Below are positions 23,258 through 35,448 of a DNA stretch of 64,000 nucleotides, one piece after another. Both the position numbers and the translations under genes were made by a program. Position 1 is the first letter of the stretch. Each line of letters starts with the position of its first letter. The notes under the pieces were generated by a model. That model saw only the letters and a list, made by a program, of their open reading frames with translations. It was not told the origin of the DNA and searched no databases. This stretch comes from Toxonevra muliebris (lineage: Eukaryota > Arthropoda > Insecta > Diptera > Pallopteridae): NCBI GenBank assembly GCA_963691655.1, contig OY829330.1, positions 3,348,001 to 3,412,000 on the forward strand, in the 5' to 3' direction.

Positions 23258-26200
23258 TTATAAACATTGTTAAACTGTAAGTCCAATACACTGCCTCCTG
23301 AATCTGTATGTCCGCGTACTTTTACAAAAATATGGGGTAATAGAAAAACAATATACTCTACACAATCTACTAATATTTAAAAAATTCCAACTCTCAATAA
23401 AGAATCTTAAAAACTTACGCTAGGCGAAATTTAAAAATGAATTGCGTCACTAGTACATCTATTTCAGGATTTATATTTTTTAATAATATTTCTTGTTTGA
23501 AATTAACCATTTCTTAAAACTTATTATTTTGTATCGCCCAAATATAGATGCATATGCATGGGCGTACGCAGTTACGGGTACAGACTGAAATTGTACTAGT
23601 CCATATGAATAATGTCGAGAAGCCACTCAACAACCCTGGCCGAGATCCTGGGTAGGCTCATGTATCCATATTCTGTGGTAAAAAGTAATAACAGCTTAAA
23701 TTTATTTTCTTGTCAGCCGAGTTTTTTAGCTTTGAATAGAAATATTATAAAAACTAAAAGACTATCTTAAAAGACTATACGTTGAAATCAAAGACCGTTT
23801 TTAAACAATGTGTAACTCTAAAAATTATTTAAAATTCGCCTAAGTTTAGCCTGCTTTTCCTTTTTGTCATGTTTGTATGTATGTATTTCACAATAGTTTA
23901 AGATATTAAACCCTACTTTTTAACAAAACTATTAAATATTATTTCAATTAAATACATAAAATGAAACATATGTTTTTACTAAAATAATAAAAAATGCAAA
24001 TAAGCAAACCAGCTTAATACAAATCAACGAAAAAATTGAATCCATAAAGTATTTACTGCAACATTGAGCATGGAACAAAAAAGAAATAAGAATTGAGTGA
24101 GCCGATATATGAATCATTCTTTTACAAATCGTTAATGCCAAGGCGAATTTAACATGGTGGTAGCAGCATTGTTGTAATACAACGTAACAATAACAACACG
24201 CTACTTTGTTGTTGCTAAAAATCGTAATTGTCAAAAGCACAAGAACAAATGCATGGAAAACAAACAAAAAACAAAGATTTTGACAGTTAAGATTATCTTC
24301 ATATAAAAAAAATTAGAGAAGAAGAAGACAGAGCTGACGCTGCTATCACCTGTTATAATTTCGCCATGGTTAATGCGATGGCTAGGGCTTCAAGAATAGC
24401 CCAACCAATCCAAACGTCAAAAGAATTTCTCGAATGGGCAACTGAGTCTCCCTGTTACATTTCATTAAAATTTGTAGAAAAAAAATAAAGAAAATAATGA
24501 AGAAAAAATTGGAGAGATACAAGATGGAACGGTCAAAATATCACAGAAAAAAGTGGAGATGTTTATTTTGCACGAATATTAAAGTGAAGTTTAAGTTGTG
24601 AAATAATTACTTAATTTTTAGAATTTCATAGAAAGTAATATTAATGTTTTATTATACTATTAATCTTGCAAATAAGTGTTTTTACTCTCAAAATTTATAT
24701 TAATGCTCGAATTATTCGTTGTCGTAAAAATTAAACTGTATTACTTGCTTTCAAGGTGATCGATACTTTGTTAGAAACGCTACTTGCTAAGCGGCTCACG
24801 CCAGAAAATATTTGATATCTTCCGACCTAATAGACTCCACTTTTTTAAAATATGGGTTTTTTAGATTAAAACAGCCAATATCATATTTAGTTCGCTGTAT
24901 GAGCGAGCATGGGAAAAAATTCGTTAACCCTATTTTTAATACAATGGGTATTATACTTTCGGTAGCGATATTTGAGTGACAAGACCACAGGTATGTGGAT
25001 GATTTTTATGCCAGGTTATGGTTGTATGAAGCATTTAAATGTATATAGAGCAGTCATTTCCAAAACATATTTTTGGCCAATTCATAAGGTGTCTTATTTG
25101 GTGTCGTAACAACTATACGACAGCTTGTGAACAACCCAATCGAATATGTGCAAATTGAGAAATCTCGTTAGCTGGCGTTGAGAATGGGGTTTAAAGCTCC
25201 ATTTACAATAAAGGGAGGACGCGAATCGAGTTTCGAACTCGATTTTGGAAACGAGAGCACTCGTCGCTATTCTCGTTGTTCAATTTACAATTAAGCGATA
25301 CGCGATTAATAAAACAAACAAAAAACTAATGATTTCGTGTAAGTGCAACGAAAACGCGATAGTTGCTGTTGAAGTTTTTTGCACTCTTCCCCTTTTTATT
25401 GTCTGAAACTTTTTTCTGTTGATACTCTCTACACTTATCGGCACAAAAACGACATAGTACACGTACACAACACAGAAGAGGAAAGCTCAGTTATATAAAA
25501 TCAAGCTCTCTCACTACAGCATATGAGCTAAAACTGTGAGTAGTCAACTCTCTACTTGATTGTATGTACGTGCTCCATATGACCTCGTTCGTTAAACACT
25601 AATAACAGCATAACTTCGTTTCGTATTACTTTCGTTTGAGAATAATGAAAGCTCGTTTTCATTGCAAAACTTTCAATTCACAGCCCCGCTAAAGAAGTTA
25701 CACTTAAAAAATAAACAGTAAAAGTGTTTAAACCATCAACATTCGAAATCGTATCGCTTTGAAAGCGGTGTCAATATCCATCAGGGTTTTTAAAAATCCA
25801 CAGAAAAAGCAATGAGCAAACAAAACTCAAAAAGGCCTGAAGGGGCCTCCCCTATCGAAGAGTAAACAATATAATGATCGCGTTACTAGAACTGGAGATA
25901 ATGAATTTTAAATGTAACAGAACAATGTCGACCAATTTATGTATGTACAGGGCCGAATTAAGCATGCGATGTAGCTTTCCAATTAAAACAAAATCCGAAA
26001 AACAGAGAAAAGTGAAACAGATGTATCATGCGATTACTGTCAGTGCAGTTTCTTATGAATAGATTCATATTTTCCAATTTCCACAAAATTTGAATCGCTT
26101 TTTCCCTCGTACTTTACATTTAATTGCAATGCAAATCCTTTCATTCAATGCTTTGGCGCGCAATGACGTTCTTCCTGATAGGGCAAGGCAGATGTGGTTA

Positions 26201-26400
26201 CATGAGTCACCACAGTTTCAATTGAACACTTTGGTGACAAAAGTAACAAATCAGTATTCTGAATTCCTATTACCGTTACAAAAATTGTAACCTGTTAATA
26301 AAAAGGTAACAAACTTGTGACAGCTTTTTTGGATACATATTTTTAATTGCAAAATTGAAAAGTAAAATTAAAATTAAATTTTGCTTTAAATAAGCCAAGT
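23258..26400. other. AT-rich stretch, no gene seen
   Basis: A few short palindromes (AATCGAGTT/AACTCGATT near 25215) and GTAAC-rich text (26240-26310) but no bounded element. The frames at 23944-24267 and 25280-25468 lack any family signature. Confidence 0.4.
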
Positions 26401-26414
26401 GAAGTTTCAATCGC

Positions 26415-26774
26415 CATGGAGGAGGAAGCATTATTGCTCGCCTATGCTATTTTATCGACGGAGCAGGAAGAAACTGCGAACTGAAAAATGCTGGGGCCTA
26501 GGCTCCGTTGGGTTGTTTTTACCCGCCAGAATATACGTCTCGTTTAGAAACAGTTAAATATTTACATCCGATTTAATTGTACCAGCCAGTATTTAGAAAG
26601 TTCCACCATGATTCTGTGTACAGTTGTGAATTCGCGTAAGTCCTTAAAATAATTTGCTGAATCTAAAAGAGATGAATTTGATTCATATGAACCAGCAGGA
26701 AAGGAATTCGCTGACAGGAATTTTACATTGAGTATTACACAAGAACGCTTGACCTATCTCATGCTGCTTAGTTT
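26415..26774 (+). pseudogene. Possible Harbinger-like reading-frame start, decayed
   Basis: ATGGAGGAGGAAGCATTATT opens MEEEALLLAYAILSTEQEET before a stop at about 26482. Acidic starts of this kind, before a basic stretch, are common in Harbinger nucleases; further text such as FAESKRDEFDSYEPAGKEFA is broken by stops. LOA-E is inserted at its right edge, and the sequence appears to continue after 27784. Tentative. Confidence 0.25.
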
Positions 26775-27770
26775 AAGTTGCTAGGGCTGTTGAAAAAGAA
26801 AACACACTGAGACCTTTTGGTCCAATGTGACACCCTATGGGACGAGTTGTTACCTCTTGATCCCTCCTAATTAAACCATTTTGTGCTTTCGATGAAGCGT
26901 GATATGTCTCTGACGGACGCAAGTTCTGTGAGTCTCTCGTAGAAAGGTTCTTTCAGAGTTTTGTGTCTGCGTGCTGGTAGAGCTGGACAGTTACACATAA
27001 GGTGGAAGATTGTTTCCTCTTCCACTTCATTTCTGCAGCTTCTGCAGCAGACGTTGTAGGGAAGGCCCAATCTACGAGCATGATTACCGATGAGGCAATG
27101 TTCGGTGAGAATGGAAATTAGCCTGCTTATGTGGACTCGGTCGAAGTTTAAGAGTGCTTCAGTGCGTTTCTAATTTGGCGTAGATCATAACTGTCTAGCA
27201 ATGAAGCATGTAGGTTCCATCCTCCATCTGCTTTCTACAATATAGGAATGGTGGTTTTAATTAAAAGTTTGCATATGGCAAATGGTATACCCACGTTGCC
27301 AGAGATTCGTGAATTGTTGATAGCCGTGCCAAGTCTAACAAGATCATCAGCCTTGCAGTTTCCCTCAATGTCGTTATGACCAGGCACCCATATAAGATGC
27401 AGGTAAAATGCCGTGGCTATCTCGTTAAGAGATGATCCGCATTGAAGGGCAACTAAGGAGTTGTTAGCGCGGCATTGGATAGTTGTAATAAGTGTGCTTG
27501 AACTGTTGCCAAAGGATAGTGAGGAGAGAGTGAAATCAATAAATGATGGAAGATATCTGATTATATTATCTGGTATGGATACTGCCGAAATTGACGCTGA
27601 GGTTTTTCCGAACAGATCTATTGGAAGCAGATCCAGGATAGTGTACAGCTCCTTTGTCGGTGTTGTTCTCAGGGCTCCTGTAATTAACATTAAGAATAGG
27701 GCGTATAACACTAATATACAACCACAAGATTACTTTTGGTTGCAATACCCATTTCCTGCCTACACCTTAT
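26775..27770 (-). mobile_element. 5'-truncated LOA-type element (LOA-E)
   Basis: ATGCTGCTTAGTTT flanks both ends (26761-26774 and 27771-27784), a 14-bp target duplication fixing the copy at 996 bp. Inside on the minus strand: RT thumb remnant (LITGALRTTPTKELYTILDL), an RNase H piece LIWVPGHNDIEGNCKADDLV with the first half reduced by a deletion, and the C-terminal zinc-like region CCRSCRNEVEEETIFHLMCN (26867-27070). Several frame changes. A dead-on-arrival insertion typical of target-primed reverse transcription. Confidence 0.9.
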
Positions 27771-28065
27771 ATGCTGCTTAGTTTGGAGAGTAATATTCAT
27801 TACTACTTTTGCAAATAAAAAATGGCGTAAAGCTCTTCTAGTTTGGAACATCAAAGCGTTTAGAAATAAGCAGAATTATAAAAACAAGCTACAGTTACTA
27901 TGGAGTTTTATTTTTCCAAGATTTTAAATAGTGCCCCAGGGCCTCATCATTCTAATCCAACCCTGTGTATATAAGTTGTAGAAAAATGTTCTAATGAATC
28001 TAAATTGTGAAGCCCAAATATGTGTGTCATTTGTAAAAGAATTACCCATATGTATTTTGAGCAAT

Positions 28066-31000
28066 CCATGCCAATAAATCCTGCAATCAACTTTCTCATT
28101 TCCGATTTGGCTGAAATTTGGATATCTTTTATATTCTGTGAGAAAAGCTTGCTTTATTATTTTGTAATTTTTTTGTGAAGGCGTTCATGAGATATGAACT
28201 TTCGAAAATTCTGATAGTTTGTAGTTTTTGAAAGTTTCAAATGCTTATAACTTTTTAAAAAATGCATCAATTTAAATTTTTTCTACTTTTTTTTTTAATT
28301 TTTTAAATTTATTTATTTTTATTTAAAACTTTTAATGTCGACTTTAATGTCTCAATAAACAACTTAAAAAAAAAAACAATTTAGTAATATTAATCTTATA
28401 CCTGAGAGATTAAATTTAACGGGAGTGCCATCGGGTTCAAGATCGCTATGATTGCCTCCAGAAACGTTTTTTATTTTGAGAAAGATTATTTTTTTCCTGC
28501 CTCTTATACACAGATAACACTATGCAACAAATTCAAAGTCATTGAATCCAGGCAAAGATCCGTTTGCATAGGTTTAAAGTATGCATATACAGTAACAAGA
28601 TCGCTAGAGGGTTTTGTAAAGTTAGCTTGGGTTTTTACATTATTCTGGAAAAAGTTTACCTCGTAGGTTATTCCGATCCTCATTTTTCCGACTTCAGGTC
28701 CATATTGAGTGAGAACTAGATGTGATGGAGAAAAACTGAGGACACAGTCGTGATAAGCGACCCTAAATTACTATAAAACCGTTGGAAAATCTCGCGCATA
28801 AGACAAAAGTTGAAAATTTGTTGCAGGGTGTAATGGATATGCGACAAAGTTTTGAAAACTTTTTCGATTTTTCTTCAATATTAACATTAACTTTTTTCTA
28901 GTTGCAAATGTTTTGACCTCTTCAATTCAGACTTTAATTTAATATAACTTCTTTCTTTTTTTACTTGCAACTTAATTTTGTATTTTTAATTTTTTATAAT
29001 AAATGGAAATAAATACACTTTGTTTTGAATAAAAAAGATTTTTGATAAAAATGATTTTAGTGAACTTAAGAAGTCATTTAAAGTACAAGTGATTTTAGTT
29101 GCAAATGATATGACCGGCACTGTACATATTTGTTCTAGAATATATAAAATCCCCCTCCCTAATATTTTTTTCTGGCTACGATACTGTATAGCGGTAATAT
29201 AGTATGTAAGAAAAACAGAAATTAGTTTCCATACAAAAGTTATTACAAAAATTAACGAAAACTCTTTTTCTTTAATAAATCTGTGTTAAAAATGAAAAAC
29301 AGTCTAACTCGACATTATGTGGAAAATATTTTTTCATATATTTTTGATTTTGCGAATTTTTAAATAATTTTTAAAATTATGTATCGTTTCAAGAATGGTT
29401 TTTGATTAGAGTCTTTTGAAACAGCGCTATAGCTTCTTCAACATATTCTATTAAAAGCTATCAAACTGTTGACAAGAAAATTAATATAAGCTGATATATT
29501 TTAATGTAGAAGATTATAAAGGTAAAATTGATCATTTTTGTTACGTTTGTGATTATTTCGACCCAGCCACAACTAGATATGTATCATTCAGTGCAGGATT
29601 CATTGAGATATATGAAACGTACTTTAATCAAAAAGTGATTTTATATGAAACTTGGGCTCCAAAAATTGTGTGTAATAATATTTTTGATTGGAAACGAAAA
29701 AATAACTTTTTTGCCTTCATTCAATGTTATGGAGTGATTAAGGTGATCACGACCACGCAAAGTGTTATGTATGTGTTAACAGTGAGATTGATTTGAACAA
29801 AAAAAGTATATTTCTGTTCCAAGTGTTCAGTTTCCATTACCACATTCCACTGTTATTCGTGTACTAATAAATCGAAGCCCTGACCTTCTATCAGCAATTA
29901 CTGATTATACCCTACCAACAAACTTATTCTTATGTTATGTTACAAGTTAAACAGAATAACCTGGAAAAAATAATTATTTTATAACATATTAACCATAAGG
30001 GAGGAGCTAAAGGGTTAATACATCATTTAAGATATAATTGCTGTTGTTTGATTAACCTTATAATGCTAATTTTGCGATATAAAATAAATATTTTGTTTAA
30101 AAAATACTTTTAAAGACAAATTTGTTCACTGAGTATCTGTATTAAAACATATAATAGAATTTTATGAGCAACATCATATTAGCCCTCTATCAACCTTTTT
30201 AATGGGTCAAAAAAGTGACTTTTCAAAAAGAGCAGAAAAGGCCCATAAGGAAGGGAGATAATGGGTTGGCACATTCTAAGAAAATGTTCTACAAAAAATT
30301 ACACTATAATTTGCTGAACACACAAATATTCTCAGATGCAAACTTAACAAGTTCTATTATGGTTTATTATAGTTAGTATGCTAGAATACTCGAGCTAAGT
30401 TTAGGGATTTTTTTACTGTATATGCATACTTTTAACCTATGCAAATGGATCTCTGTCCGGATTCCATGACTTTGAATTTGTTGCACTGTGTAATTTATAC
30501 AGCTGTAATTATGGTTCACTTGCAAATCAGTGCAAAATTTCTCACTCTATGATTTTTGAAATTAAATAGATTGCAACACATATTAAATATGGCATAAGTT
30601 GCCATTATTACACAACATGTTGTTATAACTTCACTGCAACACAAATGAATTATAAATTTTTCGTCGCTGTTCATAAAAACTTTAATATCGTTATGTGTAC
30701 ACAAAAATAGGCGCAATAGAATTTTTTCAGTGTAGTTAGCATTTGAATTTTAAATTTCAATGGTGACATATATGTGGTGAATATTTTAAAAGGTGTTCAA
30801 GTTTTAAATGAAAAAATTAAACATAAATTTTGAAAAATATGAAATAATAAAATAGGAATCGAAAAAACAAAATTTTAATCTAGAAATTGAAAAAACTTCA
30901 GTAAAAAGCTTCTGATATTTTTTTTACATTGCATTATCAAAAAGTATATTTAAAAACAAATTTAAAAAAAATTAAATTGATGCATTTTTCAAAAAGTTAT

Positions 31001-31180
31001 AAACATTTGAAACTATAAAAACTACAAACTATCAGAATTTTCGAAAGTTCATATCTCATGAACGGCTTCACAAAAAAATTCCAAATAATAAAGTAAACTT
31101 TTCTCACAGAATATAAAAACATATTCAAATTTCAGAAAAATCGGACATGAGAATGTTGATTATAGGATTTGTTGGCATGG
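28066..31180. mobile_element. Inverted-repeat element, 3.1 kb
   Basis: About 250 bp at the left (from CCATGCCAATAAATCC) match the right end (complement of GGATTTGTTGGCATGG) with many changes; shared words include ACTTTCGAAAATTCTGATAG and AACTTTTTAAAAAATGCATC. A further inverted match lies inside (28503-28620 with 30395-30500, GCATATACAGTA). The interior has no transposase. It holds a repeat shared with 34585-34685 (at 28678-28785) and one shared with 35773-35865 (at about 30180-30250). Non-autonomous, old. Confidence 0.75.
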
Positions 31181-32195
31181 AGAAGGTGATAAGAAAGGTC
31201 GCGATAAAGTTTTAAAACCGTATGGATGGGGGGCTTGATTTCAGCCTCTTGTACGCTATAGATGGTTAAGGATTTTGGAGTATTGTTTCAGTCTTTTCGC
31301 TGGAAAATCTAAGTGAATTTAAATCTAAAAAGAATTTATTATCCGTTAGAAAACTAATGTAATTTTCTCTCTGCCGGTTGATATGGCCCATATCACACTG
31401 GCGACAATTGTCACAGTAAAAACATAATTGTTGTTGTTTCCCCATATAAAGTTAAAGCGAGTTATCATTTTATATGGGGAATCAAAAACAATTTTGTCTC
31501 TACTACGACAAATGTTGCCAATATGATATGGGCTTATGGATATTTTTTCGATCTGGTATTGACTGTCCCATAAACGGAAAAACTTTCAAAATTTTTTTTT
31601 AAAAACTGAAAATTTAAAATTTCTGGTTATTTTATTAACACAGTATAAAAGTGTAAAAAATTACATTTCAATACAATTAGCTTTCAATACGAATGATAGC
31701 CAATATTTAGTTTTCTGTTAAATTTGATGTTCTTCAGCGAAAATACATACAGCCCTCTAAATATACCCGAAATTAATTCCCGGGAAAAGTTGTTTCTTTT
31801 TCCTTCTTTTCGGAATCGGGGAATATTTAGAATAGCGCTGAGAGTCTTTTACTTCTTTCACTTCCACTGGTGTCCGTCAGGACGGAATACCTTGTATATA
31901 CTTATATATATATATATATTATGTAGCTATGGAATATAGATGTATTAAAATAAAAAGTGCGTATAATGATATAATGAATTGAAATTTGCGTAAGTTGCAA
32001 ATTATTAGTAATAAAAACACAGCAGCAAAAAGGAAACCTAAGTAATTTAGTAACTTATTATCATTAAACTTAAATAATATAATGAATGTATTTATGTATA
32101 TGTGTGTGTAAAGATATTCTTTTAAAAGCTATAATAAAAGAGAATAAACATGAAATAACTGTTATCATTTTATTTAATTCAACGCGATGGAGAGT
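31181..32195. other. No gene; holds one MITE
   Basis: Apart from the MITE at 31386-31533, this is AT-rich with a (TA)n run at about 31903-31919. The 71-codon frame at 31724-31939 is unsupported. Confidence 0.4.
31386..31533. mobile_element. Palindromic MITE, about 148 bp
   Basis: GCCCATATCACACTGGCGAC at the left pairs with GCCCATATCATATTGGCAAC read from the right; the arms run on to TTCCCCATATAAA on both strands, leaving almost no loop. The whole unit could fold as one hairpin. Target duplication not clear. Confidence 0.8.
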
Positions 32196-32210
32196 ATTTC
32201 TGAAGGTTAG

Positions 32211-33466
32211 GTTAGGTTGGAGTGGCAGCCTTCTACTTGAAAGCACACTTAAGCACATAATTTGGCTCATTGTGCTACCACAGTGCGGCGCGACTCCCCC
32301 ATTCACGGGGCGGAGAACCATGAGGATTCCATAATGAATCTGACTATGTCCTTAATATTTATGGATGATAGCTCGGACAGACTAGTGAAGAAAGGTGAGC
32401 CCAGGAGTTTTAGTCTCCTCCTGGCCAGGGATGGGCATTCGCACATGAAATGGAGGACTGTTTCTTCTTCTTCCTCAGAGCCGCAGCCCCGATAGAAGTC
32501 ATTGAAAGGCAGTCCTAGTCTTGCAGCATGTCTCCCCATTATGCAGTGTCCCGTGAGCACCGAAGTCGTAATGCTGATGGAGTTTCTGCTAAGGTTGAGT
32601 AGCTGTCTAGTCCGTCTGTTGTCCATAGTGGTCCATGTTAGCCTGGTAACACCACAGGTATGCTCCGCTACCCAGGATCTTTTTGCTTTCTTAAGGTAGT
32701 TTTGCTTAATGGCTAATTTAATAGACGTAAGAGGGACACCAATGGTGCAGGAAGGTGATATATCTGTAAGCTGCGAGCCCTGTTTTGCTAACTCGTCGGC
32801 ATAGCAGTTACCTAAAATATCCATATGTCCAGGTACCCAATATAGGTGAACGTGCGAGTGACTCGACAACAAGTTGAGTAAAAATCGGCAGTCAAGAACA
32901 AGCTTTGATGTAGTGAAAACACCGGCAAGGGACTTGATTGCAGCTTGGCTGTCCGTGCAGATGCGGATATTCGTATCGAATGAATCGTTGCGAATAAGCC
33001 ACTTGGACGCTTGATAGATAGCCATTACTTCCGCTTGAAACACGCTGCAATGGGCAGGAAGTCGGAAAGAGAGGCTGAGATCTAACTTACTAGAGAAGAT
33101 GCCACAGCCGACGCTTTCTTCCAATTGAATTGTCAGTGACCACCTCGTCATTAACCCATTCCTCTCTACTGGGGATATGGGTGAAGAACGTGTGGTTTAA
33201 ATCAGGGGTAGAGCAAATGTAGTCTACGTTGGTTGGAACGGACATATCGTGGATTAGAATCTTATCATGGCCAAGGTTCGACCGGGTCCAGCGAGTTAGG
33301 GCACTGAGTCTGGCAGCAGAGCACTTAGCTTGTTGCTTAACCAGTAGTGAAGTTGGCAACCAGTGAAGAATTGCGAAGAGAGCTTTCGTGGAGGTAGTAC
33401 GAAGAGCCCCAGTAATCAATATGGCTGCCGTTCTCCTAACCTTATCCAGTGGTTTAAGTGGTGTAG
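32211..33466 (-). mobile_element. 5'-truncated LOA-type element (LOA-D)
   Basis: ATTTCTGAAGGTTAG flanks both ends (32196-32210 and 33467-33481): a 15-bp target duplication. 1256 bp survive: RT thumb, the whole RNase H domain and the 3' UTR ending in CCAACCTAAC. Best preserved of the short LOA copies here. Confidence 0.93.
32303..33466 (-). pseudogene. LOA-D RT thumb, RNase H and zinc-like C-terminus
   Basis: 33090-33466 carries the RT thumb (LKPLDKVRRTAAILITGALR) and ends in VVTDNSI, the first RNase H strand with its Asp. A frameshift follows; 32303-33151 then continues with VGCGIFSSKL, VFQAEVMAIYQASKWL (Glu), ICTDSQAAIKSL (Asp), LYWVPGHMDILGNCYADELA (His, Asp). The C-terminal tail has GCGSEEEEETVLHFMCECP, a CCHC-like arrangement with the first cysteines altered. 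All four acidic residues exist, but in two frames. Useful as the reference for the more decayed copies. Confidence 0.9.
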
Positions 33467-33481
33467 ATTTCTGAAGGTTAG

Positions 33482-33902
33482 TAATGAATAAATTTTTCAA
33501 TAATTGATATCCATGCACATTTGCACATGAGTATATCAAAAAATGTCATTAATACCCACCTCAAAATCTTAATTGATATGTAGATAAATAGTGACAATTA
33601 CATGGCTCTGAAAAGTGAAACCTTCACCAAGATCCATCTGCTGTTGACTATGTTGTGATAGCAGAAATATTTTGCATTTGCTACGATGCAAGGCAATTTG
33701 CACCAGATCGTGAATACTCTTAACCCTCTAACCCGCAAGATTGAAATAATAAAAAAACAAACACCATGGTTCCATTTTTATAATTTACTTTTTATTTATT
33801 CAAAAGAAAAAAGTTAATAAATAACACTGTGCAACACAATTTTGGATCCAACGTAACGACTATGATAGCTGAAAAGTACTCGACCTACCAAAAAAACCCT
33901 AT
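33482..33902. other. No gene; possible piggyBac-like end
   Basis: TTAACCCTCTAACCCGCAAG at 33720-33739 looks like a TTAA site followed by a CCC-type end, but no partner end was found. Confidence 0.25.
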
Positions 33903-34079
33903 TTATTTAGTCCAATAGTCATTGTCGAAATCGCTTTCATCAGAGTAATCGGATTCAACGGATTTCATTATAGTAGCTAACTCCTCTTCAGGTATTTTAT
34001 ATACATTCCACCCTCTTTTTGTGTCATATTCACACAATTCATTTGAAATTTTCTTTGTTTTACGATTATCACTCTCCAT
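33903..34079 (-). CDS. Short acidic reading frame, 58 codons
   Basis: ATG at 34079 to TAA at 33903. It opens MESDNRKTKKISNELCEYDT and ends in an acidic tail (DYSDESDFDNDYWTK). It reads like real coding sequence: few low-complexity runs and a sensible start. Acidic N-termini of this kind occur in transposase genes such as piggyBac, and a TTAACCCTC end lies about 180 bp away. No homologue named; could be a 5' exon or a relic. No splice site chosen. Confidence 0.35.
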   Translation of the reverse strand: MESDNRKTKKISNELCEYDTKRGWNVYKIPEEELATIMKSVESDYSDESDFDNDYWTK

Positions 34080-34162
34080 TGTTTCTATAAAAATCCAAAG
34101 TATACATATTATATCGAACCAAAAATTATTTTACACCCTCTATGTAATTTGCAAAAAAAACA

Positions 34163-34555
34163 CAAATTCGTATCAATAGATACGAATTTGATGTCTGAAG
34201 AAAAGTTATTAAACACAAAGAAATAAATAATTTTTACATACACGCTTTTCCTCCACCTTCTACCTTTCCTCTTGAAAATTGGGTTTCAAAGCCTGTTTTT
34301 CGATAAATGGCAAATAATAGAATCGATTGTTGTTGTGATTACATTAGGCTCCCTTGTGGAGCCAACAAAATTCAAAAAAAATTATTTAATTGATATATAA
34401 AAAAAAAAAATTGTTGGCTCCACATGCGATTGAACCACGGGTCTATGGGCCATTTATCGAGGAATGGTAGGATGTAAGGGAAAAGTATATATGTAAAAAA
34501 TATTTATCTCTTTGCGCTTAATAACTTTCAGACATCAAATTCGTTTTTATTGAAA
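34163..34555. mobile_element. Foldback element, nearly full palindrome
   Basis: Two arms: ACGAATTTGATGTCTGAA near 34185 and its complement near 34528-34545; then GTTATTAA-C-CAAAG, CTTTTCC, TTCGATAAATGG / TCGATAAATGG, and finally GGAGCCAACAA with TTGTTGGCTCC around an AT-rich loop at about 34370-34412. Arms are about 190 bp. No coding sequence. Confidence 0.8.
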
Positions 34556-34584
34556 TAAAGAAATTTCTTAATAGCTCTTGAAGA

Positions 34585-34685
34585 CTCAATTTTCCGACTT
34601 CAGGTTCATATTGTGGGAGACCTAGATGTAGTGGGAGAAAGCTGACTATGCAGTTGTGATCAGCGGCCCTAAATTACTATAAAAC
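34585..34685. repeat. Dispersed repeat, shared with 28678-28785
   Basis: Both contain TTTTCCGACTTCAGGT, CATATTG, GACCTAGATGT/GAACTAGATGT, GGAGAAA, and end with CCCTAAATTACTATAAAAC. Same orientation. Type unknown. Confidence 0.7.
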
Positions 34686-35448
34686 AAAGAAATAAACTTT
34701 TGTTGTACTGTGTTTTTTTATTTGATTAAAATAAAACTGTTTTAAAAGAAAAAATATTTTTTGCATTGATGTTAAAAAAATTCTATAGTATCGTAAATTA
34801 TTTCTTTTCCATATATGCTTAAAATTTTTGATATAAAATTTTTTATAAGATAAAAAGGCTAAATTTTTGTCACCCATATAATTATTTTGAGATATAGGGC
34901 TTCAAAGTTGAGATTCGTTGGAAAAAAAACGATTTTTCTTACTTTTTTTCGATCATAACAGCAATATTACAGTTATTATTGGCAAGTATTATACCTTAAA
35001 ATTTTGCCTGACTCTCATCTAAAATACACAAAAATTTTAAATTTATTGGCTGCAAATTAAAGTTTTGACAGGCATTTATGTGAAATATGTGCTGTCAACA
35101 GTGCACTTTTTTGAATTTTGCCATTTACATGGAAAATTTGAGCCAACCGAAAAAAATCAATACGATATTCAGATTCTACGGAAAATTTTACTGTAGAAAA
35201 TGTTATCGCCGCTCGTTGTGGAAAATCTTGTTGAGTAGTGTAATTGCAAACAGTTGTACTAATGTATAGAAATTTTATTAGAAAAAAAATACAGTTTTTT
35301 ATTCACAGCTGTTACAACTTCAGTCATACTTAAAGCTAAAAAATTTATGAAAATAAAACAAATTCATATACTTAAAAACCAAATATTCCTTCTTTGGAAA
35401 CAAACGGTAGTATCAGTAAATAATAATAAAAAACGCAATAATAATAGC
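34686..35448. other. AT-rich, no gene seen
   Basis: No supported frame or bounded element. Confidence 0.4.

Noticed and set aside
23944..24267. 107-codon minus frame rich in Cys, Phe and Leu
   Set aside because: AT-rich translation of a GTTGTT-type repeat; part of it recurs near 11390.
29085..29130. Tc1-like end (TACAGTGCCGGTCATATC on the minus strand)
   Set aside because: Only one end seen; no transposase and no second TIR.
31890..31925. (TA)n run as functional site
   Set aside because: Ordinary microsatellite.
33716..34160. Complete piggyBac element around the 58-codon frame
   Set aside because: Only one TTAACCC end; no transposase core.
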